Shown here: positions 59,126-64,000 of the stretch, in pieces
Numbering within the stretch: the stretch's first letter is position 1
Layout: each line of letters begins with the position of its first letter
NCBI RefSeq assembly: GCF_018128245.1
Contig: NZ_CP072378.1
Location: forward strand, 1,612,001 to 1,676,000
DNA from: Leptotrichia sp. oral taxon 221
GTDB lineage: Bacteria; Fusobacteriota; Fusobacteriia; Fusobacteriales; Leptotrichiaceae
Reading direction: 5' to 3'
Length of the DNA: 64,000 nt
The notes under the pieces: model-generated
What the model saw: only the letters and a program-made list of their open reading frames with translations
Databases searched by the model: none
Told to the model about the DNA's origin: nothing
Position numbers and translations under genes: made by a program

Positions 59126-60811
59126 TTAAATCACGTAAAAACTATCTCCACTTACTATTCTTCTATAAGTCTCAAATTTTGCCCATTTTTTGTGAATTTC
59201 TACTTTATTTTTATTTTGATTATGGTCTGCAAGATAATTTTTCATATCTTCTCTAGTTTTTATCTGCAATCCAAATCCTGCTTCATCTAACACTGGAAGC
59301 CCTGTAAAGTGGTAATCTTCCAATTTCACAATATCAAAGATTTTACGGTCCCTAACTAAAACTGCCGCTTCGCTTTCAAGTGAAATAATGTCAAAATATT
59401 GCGGATACTCGAAGCTATCTCCCATTTGAGGCACAATATCGCCTACATGATACGTTTTTTCTCCTGTTTCTTCTTTAGACATTCTCGCATTTTCAAAATC
59501 AAAGTACAATTCTTCAAAAATATATCCACCAATTTTTATATCATCTTTTTCAAAATATGGTTTTTCTCCAGTCGTATCAATATTTTCCACTACTCCCGCA
59601 GCAGCCGTTTGATGAGAAAGTCTATCAATTAATATCAATTCTCCCAAAGTCTTATTTTTCTTAAACAAATCAACAATAACTTTATCTGAAAATTCAATTT
59701 TACAAAGAGCAATTTCATTTTTTGTAATACTTTGCGTTTTAATTTTTTCTCCAGTATTAACGTCAATTTTATAAACAATTTCCTTCAATATTGCAGGTAG
59801 TTTCTTTGTTCCAAGTTTTGCCAAATATTCTTTTCCAACAATTAACTTATCATCATCCATCCATAATAATGCAGCTTCAACCGATTTTGAAACTGGAAGA
59901 TTTTTGTTTTTTGTAATAACAGAACCACGGCTCACGTCTACTTCTTTATCTAACTGAATCGTAATAGCTTGTCCTGAAAATGCCTCTTCCACATTTCTAT
60001 CTCCATTTAAAATTGTTTTCACAGTTGCAGTCTCATTACTTGGTAACACAACAATTTCTTCTCCAACTTTTACAAAACTACTTTCAATTTGCCCTTGGAA
60101 TCCTCTAAATTCATGATTTGGACGACAAACTCTTTGAATTGGTACATAAAAATCAGAATTTTTAGTATCTTCTGTTACATCAACTGTTTCCAAATATTCG
60201 ATAATGCTTTCTTCCTTATACCAAGGCATATTTTCTGATTTTTTAGTAACATTATCTCCTTCAGTCGCACTTACAGGAATTATTTTTATATTTTCTAATT
60301 CCAATTCTTTTGCCAATTCCTTCACTTCATCGACAATTTTATTAAATTTCTCTTCGCTATAATTTGCTAAATCCATTTTATTTACTGCAAAAACGAAATG
60401 ACGTATTCCGACCATTGAGCAAATTCTTGCGTGTCTTCTAGTTTGAACAAGTACACCTTTTGTAACATCTAAAAGCAAAATTGCAACTTCGGCAAACGAA
60501 GCTCCAACTGCCATATTTCTTGTATATTCTTCATGACCTGGCGTATCAGCCACAATAAAGCTACGTTTATTTGTAGTAAAATAACGATAAGCTACATCAA
60601 TTGTGATTCCTTGTTCTCTTTCAGCCATCAATCCATCTAAAAGTAGCGAATAATCAATTGCTCCTCCACGTGATCCAACTTTACTATCTAAAATCAATGC
60701 TTCCTCTTGATCTGCATAAAGCAATTTCGAGTTATAAAGAATATTTCCAATCAATGTTGATTTTCCATCATCCACACTTCCACAAGTAATAAATTTTAAT
60801 AATCTCACCAT
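59126..60811 (-). CDS. cysN: Sulfate adenylyltransferase subunit 1 (GTPase) with C-terminal extension
   Basis: 561 residues, against about 475 in E. coli. The GTPase motifs are GSVDDGKSTLIG, DTPGHEEYTRN and NKMDLANYSEE. It couples GTP hydrolysis to APS formation by CysD. The last 110-130 residues (from about FDFENARMSKEETGEKTY) are not an APS kinase: there is no P-loop. I do not recognise that part. The ATG shares one base with the cysD stop codon, so translation is coupled. Confidence 0.93.
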   Translation of the reverse strand: MVRLLKFITCGSVDDGKSTLIGNILYNSKLLYADQEEALILDSKVGSRGGAIDYSLLLDGLMAEREQGITIDVAYRYFTTNKRSFIVADTPGHEEYTRNMAVGASFAEVAILLLDVTKGVLVQTRRHARICSMVGIRHFVFAVNKMDLANYSEEKFNKIVDEVKELAKELELENIKIIPVSATEGDNVTKKSENMPWYKEESIIEYLETVDVTEDTKNSDFYVPIQRVCRPNHEFRGFQGQIESSFVKVGEEIVVLPSNETATVKTILNGDRNVEEAFSGQAITIQLDKEVDVSRGSVITKNKNLPVSKSVEAALLWMDDDKLIVGKEYLAKLGTKKLPAILKEIVYKIDVNTGEKIKTQSITKNEIALCKIEFSDKVIVDLFKKNKTLGELILIDRLSHQTAAAGVVENIDTTGEKPYFEKDDIKIGGYIFEELYFDFENARMSKEETGEKTYHVGDIVPQMGDSFEYPQYFDIISLESEAAVLVRDRKIFDIVKLEDYHFTGLPVLDEAGFGLQIKTREDMKNYLADHNQNKNKVEIHKKWAKFETYRRIVSGDSFYVI

Positions 60812-61713
60812 TAAAAATACCCCTCTCTTTTTCTTTTTTCCATGCTTGCTGCTCCACTATCTCTATCAATAACTCTACTTGTACGCTCAGATTCAACCGA
60901 ACTTAATGTTTCATCAATTATTTCCTCCAAAGTTACAGCATCTGATTCCACAGCACCAGACAATGGATAATCTCCTAGCGTTCTAAAACGAACCATTTTA
61001 ATTTCAGGCTCTTCGCCTTCTTCCAATCGCATTCTCTCATCATCAACCATGATTAAATTTCCATCTCTTTCCACAACAGGACGTTCTGCTGCCGAGTAAA
61101 GCGACACAATTGGTATATTCTCCTTTTGAATATATTCCCAAATATCTTTTTCAGTCCAATTAGAAATTGGGAAAACTCTGATACTTTCACCTTTACTAAT
61201 CTCTGTATTGTAAAGTTTCCACATTTCTGGACGTTGATTTTTGGGATCCCATGCTTGTGCTGCATTTCTAAATGAGAAAATTCTTTCTTTAGCACGACTT
61301 TTTTCTTCATCTCTACGACCTCCACCAAATGCCGCAGTAAATCCATATTTATTAAGTGCCTGTTTCAACGCTTGTGTTTTCATAATATCCGTAAACGAAG
61401 ATCCATGATCAAACGGATTAATATTTTTTTCAACTCCTTCAGGATTGATGTATTCGATCATTTCAATTCCAAGTTCTTTCGCCCTTTTATCACGAAAATT
61501 AATCATTTCCTTAAATTTCCAACCAGTATTTACATGTAGAAAAGGAAAAGGCGGTTTTTCAGGATAAAATGCCTTCATAGCCAAATGTAACATAACCGAG
61601 CTATCCTTCCCTATCGAATACAACATAACAGGATTTTCACATTCAGCTGCAACTTCCCGAATAATGTATATCGCCTCTGCTTCCAATTCATCTAAATGAG
61701 ATAATTCATTCAT
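60811..61713 (-). CDS. cysD: Sulfate adenylyltransferase subunit 2
   Basis: 300 residues from the ATG at 61713, nine bases after AAGGGTG. The upstream ATG at 61740 would place that site inside the gene; E. coli CysD is 302 residues and aligns from this start ([15 protein letters not shown]). It adenylylates sulfate to APS. The PP-loop is [16 protein letters not shown], and [21 protein letters not shown] forms the active-site loop. The C-terminal RKREGYF is typical. Co-translated with cysN. Confidence 0.96.
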   Translation of the reverse strand: MNELSHLDELEAEAIYIIREVAAECENPVMLYSIGKDSSVMLHLAMKAFYPEKPPFPFLHVNTGWKFKEMINFRDKRAKELGIEMIEYINPEGVEKNINPFDHGSSFTDIMKTQALKQALNKYGFTAAFGGGRRDEEKSRAKERIFSFRNAAQAWDPKNQRPEMWKLYNTEISKGESIRVFPISNWTEKDIWEYIQKENIPIVSLYSAAERPVVERDGNLIMVDDERMRLEEGEEPEIKMVRFRTLGDYPLSGAVESDAVTLEEIIDETLSSVESERTSRVIDRDSGAASMEKRKREGYF

Positions 61714-61772
61714 ATTATAAATCACCCTTTCTTTTTTCATATGTTTTAATAATTTTTAACTTCTCAAATTTT

Positions 61773-62102
61773 CTAATATTTATTAGCATCTTTTCTATTT
61801 ATATCAATTTCTTCTACAGTTCCATCTCTTTTTTCAATAATCCATTTTAGAATATCGCCTTCCTCTTTAGTCGTCATCGTACTTCCATTTCCACCAATAT
61901 CTGCTCCGAGGAAAAATGAAATCGCCTGAACTGGACATTCCTTCACGCAGGAAACACATCCCCAACAATCTTTTGGATATTGCATAACTGCCTTTTTGAC
62001 CTTCATATCTTCAACTTTTTGCATCTCGATTAAAGTACCTGGACACACTTGCGTACATTTCGTACACCCAATACATTTATATGGATCAATTACTATGCTC
62101 AT
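61773..62102 (-). CDS. AprB-like iron-sulfur subunit of APS reductase
   Basis: 109 residues with two [4Fe-4S] motifs, CIGCTKCTQVCPG and CWGCVSCVKECPV, the second with the extra Trp seen in AprB. It should carry electrons to the flavin of the AprA-like subunit. The C-terminal tail that wraps around AprA in sulfate reducers (where AprB is about 150-165 residues) is missing. Its ATG overlaps the end of the AprA-like gene by 17 bp, and a GGAGGA site lies inside that gene. Confidence 0.86.
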   Translation of the reverse strand: MSIVIDPYKCIGCTKCTQVCPGTLIEMQKVEDMKVKKAVMQYPKDCWGCVSCVKECPVQAISFFLGADIGGNGSTMTTKEEGDILKWIIEKRDGTVEEIDINRKDANKY

Positions 62103-63846
62103 ACTTGTCCTCCTTCACAATTTCCCTCGTAAATACTTCCAACTCTCCATCAACCAATCTCGAATTTACATATTTAAAATAATTTTCATCGGTTTCAGGA
62201 TAATCTAAATTTTCATTAAATGAATGCCATCTAGTTTCTTTTCTAAAGAAAAGGTGTCCAATTAACGATTTACAAACCGTCAATCGCTCCTTCAATTCAT
62301 AAGCAAACATCAAATCATGCATATTATCTGCCGAAAGCTCATCAGAAAGCTCTATCAACTGATCAATTTTCTGTTTTGCCAGTTTCAATTGTTTCTCGTT
62401 AAACTGATAATTTGTCGATATTCCACCTGCATACTCATCCATAATTTTCTGCATTCCCTCTTCCATATCTTCAGTTGAAAATCTTCTAGCCTTCGTATTT
62501 CTAATTTTTTCATATTGTCCAATAATTTGTTTTTTTTGATTATCCAAAAAGTTTTCCACATTTTCATCAAGTTTTCCACAATTTTTTTCATCATTCAATT
62601 TTGAAATTATATCAAGTGCAGCAATTTCTCCTTCTGCCAATGCTCCTGTAACATATTTTTGTGGACAGCCTCCAGCTACATCACCTGCTGCATAAAGTCC
62701 GTTAATCGTTGTTTCTCTATTCGTATTTACCCAAAAGCCGCTTGCAGTATGCCCTCCAACAATGTAAGGCTCTGTCCCTTCAATTTCTACATCTTGCTCA
62801 TTTGGATTTTTTCCACTTTCAATCCACTTCAATGTTTGACTCGGTGCCATATTTAAATATGCTTTTAACAAACTATCGCTTTCATCTTCACTAATTCCAC
62901 TTGTTTTCAAATAACAAGGCCCATTTCCAAGTTGATTTTCTCGCACAGTTCCATAAACACGCTCACTTGTTGTAAGTCCATATTTATCTTCATACACAAA
63001 TCCTTTCGAATTTATCTGTTTTGCTCCAACCCCTTGAGCAATTGTCCCAACTGGTGCAATTGTATCCTTACATCTCAAAGCAATAAATCTCATTTCAAAA
63101 GTTGTCATCTCAGCTCCTGCCAAAATTCCCATCGCATATCCTGCCCCAGTATTAAATGGCGGATACCACATTTTATGTCGTGAAAATCCAGGATTGTTAG
63201 GTTTATATAGTCCAGCAGCTCCTCCTGTCGAAATTATAACTTTTTTTGCTCTAATCACAAACGCTTCCTCTTTTTTTATAGAAAATCCAATAGCTCCATA
63301 AACTTTCCCATCTTTTGTGAGCAAGTCCGTAATATTAAGCGTGTTCAAAACTCTCACATTTTTTGTCTTTTTCACCGCATCAGCAAGTATCGGCTTAAAA
63401 TTTTCTCCATTTATTTTTATATTTCTGTTACCACGTGCTACATATTCTCCATTTTCATCCTTCAAAATTACAAGTCCTAATTTTTCCACTTCAGCCGTAA
63501 TTTCGTTAAATCTATTCGCAGCAGTAATTAGCAAGTCATTCCGTACAATTCCATTCGCATCTTTTGTTGCATAATCCACATAATCTTGTGGCACACGCCC
63601 TTTTACATTGTAGGCATTTATCGCATTAATTCCAGCCGCAAGACATCCACTTCTTTTAATATTCGCCTTTTCAGCCACAATTACTGACAAATCAGAATTT
63701 TTCCCAATCGTAATCGCTGCATAACAACCAGCAGTCCCTCCACCGATAATCAAAACATCAGTTTCAAGCTCCTTAATTTTCAATTTTTCTCTTTTTTTGC
63801 TCTCTTTTTCATTGCCATTATTCTTAATTCCCTTATTTTCTGCCAT
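62086..63846 (-). CDS. AprA-like flavoprotein subunit of APS reductase
   Basis: 586 residues from the ATG after GAGGTG. The FAD-binding motif is VLIIGGGTAGCYAAI, and SGCLAAGINAINAYN and GAGYAMGILAGAEMTTFEMRF fit the AprA/fumarate-reductase superfamily. GLYAAGDVAGG is the second FAD site. With CysDN and the ferredoxin-type subunit in one operon, reduction of APS to sulfite and AMP is the most likely job. Other members of the superfamily (fumarate reductase, aspartate oxidase) are less consistent with these neighbours. Confidence 0.85.
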   Translation of the reverse strand: MAENKGIKNNGNEKESKKREKLKIKELETDVLIIGGGTAGCYAAITIGKNSDLSVIVAEKANIKRSGCLAAGINAINAYNVKGRVPQDYVDYATKDANGIVRNDLLITAANRFNEITAEVEKLGLVILKDENGEYVARGNRNIKINGENFKPILADAVKKTKNVRVLNTLNITDLLTKDGKVYGAIGFSIKKEEAFVIRAKKVIISTGGAAGLYKPNNPGFSRHKMWYPPFNTGAGYAMGILAGAEMTTFEMRFIALRCKDTIAPVGTIAQGVGAKQINSKGFVYEDKYGLTTSERVYGTVRENQLGNGPCYLKTSGISEDESDSLLKAYLNMAPSQTLKWIESGKNPNEQDVEIEGTEPYIVGGHTASGFWVNTNRETTINGLYAAGDVAGGCPQKYVTGALAEGEIAALDIISKLNDEKNCGKLDENVENFLDNQKKQIIGQYEKIRNTKARRFSTEDMEEGMQKIMDEYAGGISTNYQFNEKQLKLAKQKIDQLIELSDELSADNMHDLMFAYELKERLTVCKSLIGHLFFRKETRWHSFNENLDYPETDENYFKYVNSRLVDGELEVFTREIVKEDKYEHSN

Positions 63847-63870
63847 AAAACACCTCACAATCTACAAAAC

Positions 63871-64000
63871 CTAAATAATAACATCATTTTGATTTTTAAT
63901 ATTCGCATTTTCCACAAGTTCCACTTTTTCATCTTCACCAAAAGCATATGCCCTGTAAATATAAATATTCACTTTCTCATTCACAGAAACCGATTCTTCC
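63871..64000 (-). CDS. C-terminal end of an unidentified gene (cut by window edge)
   Basis: An open frame runs from the window end to a TAG at 63871, giving the last 42 residues (for example VNIYIYRAYAFGEDEKVELV and NDVII at the end). It stops 24 bp before the AprA-like start, so it is the preceding gene in the operon. The fragment is too short to identify; a sulfate-assimilation component, possibly the missing transporter ATPase, is a guess. Confidence 0.6.
   Translation of the reverse strand, partial: EESVSVNEKVNIYIYRAYAFGEDEKVELVENANIKNQNDVII

Noticed and set aside
59126-59500. A CysNC-type APS kinase fusion in CysN
   Set aside because: The C-terminal extension has no P-loop or other kinase motif.

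Overview
This 64 kb window looks like a chromosomal segment of an anaerobic, very AT-rich bacterium of the Fusobacteriota, most likely Leptotrichiaceae (Leptotrichia-like). The reasons are the base composition, two DKNYY-repeat exported proteins, ammonia-dependent AsnA, pyruvate:ferredoxin oxidoreductase NifJ, ATP-type PEP carboxykinase and a CLC exchanger with an RCK-type tail. Genus is inferred; the 16S gene at about 50.74-52.26 kb would settle it. Nearly all genes lie on the minus strand, with short plus-strand islands.

Layout. 0-0.8 kb: eight tRNA genes in one minus-strand array (Leu-Gly-Lys-Arg-Met/Ile2-Glu-Ser-Phe) with a clear promoter. 0.9-6.3 kb: an acyl-activating enzyme/ACP/acyltransferase fusion, asnA, a low-molecular-weight phosphatase and pyrD. 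6.4-11.7 kb: a cell-envelope region with two DKNYY proteins flanking a lysozyme-like lipoprotein, plus a small basic exported peptide with YVKRE repeats. 11.8-20.5 kb: pckA, an SDR dehydrogenase, a DUF441 membrane protein, a lipoprotein, an EamA transporter, recG and a CLC exchanger. 20.8-21.7 kb: a plus-strand cassette of four unrecognised small proteins. 21.7-25.5 kb: a Zn/Cd-type P-ATPase with its CadC-like ArsR repressor, promoter and palindromic operator, and a divergent N-acetylmuramoyl-L-alanine amidase. 25.5-26.4 kb: a PepSY protein followed by about 470 bases of repeat-hairpin non-coding sequence that ends in a terminator. 26.6-31.6 kb: operon mutL-rlmH-DUF1292-DUF1934-lysS. 31.7-33.2 kb: cca and a 156-bp inverted-repeat remnant.

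33.3-46.5 kb holds a shikimate/aromatic amino-acid region: two tandem DAHP synthases, tyrA, aroB, aroA and aroC, interspersed with a TPR protein, a GNAT acetyltransferase, a DUF2262-like protein, a large secreted esterase and a PTS IIBC permease. 46.5-47.4 kb is almost empty. 47.4-52.4 kb is one rRNA operon (16S-23S-5S-tRNA-Asn, minus strand) with a consensus promoter. 52.5-56.1 kb is nifJ. 56.3-64 kb is an assimilatory sulfate operon, read right to left: an unidentified gene cut by the window edge, AprA-like and AprB-like APS reductase subunits, cysD, cysN, a sulfate-binding protein, cysT and cysW. Sulfate would be imported, activated to APS by CysDN and reduced by AprAB to sulfite. No cysA ATPase, APS kinase or PAPS reductase is visible here.

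The observations most worth checking are the repeat-hairpin RNA downstream of the PepSY gene (two hairpins with identical 14-nt loops and stems kept paired by G-U wobbles), the four-gene small-protein cassette, the paired DAHP synthases whose divergence is concentrated in the regulatory domain, and the AprAB/CysDN operon with a non-kinase extension on CysN.
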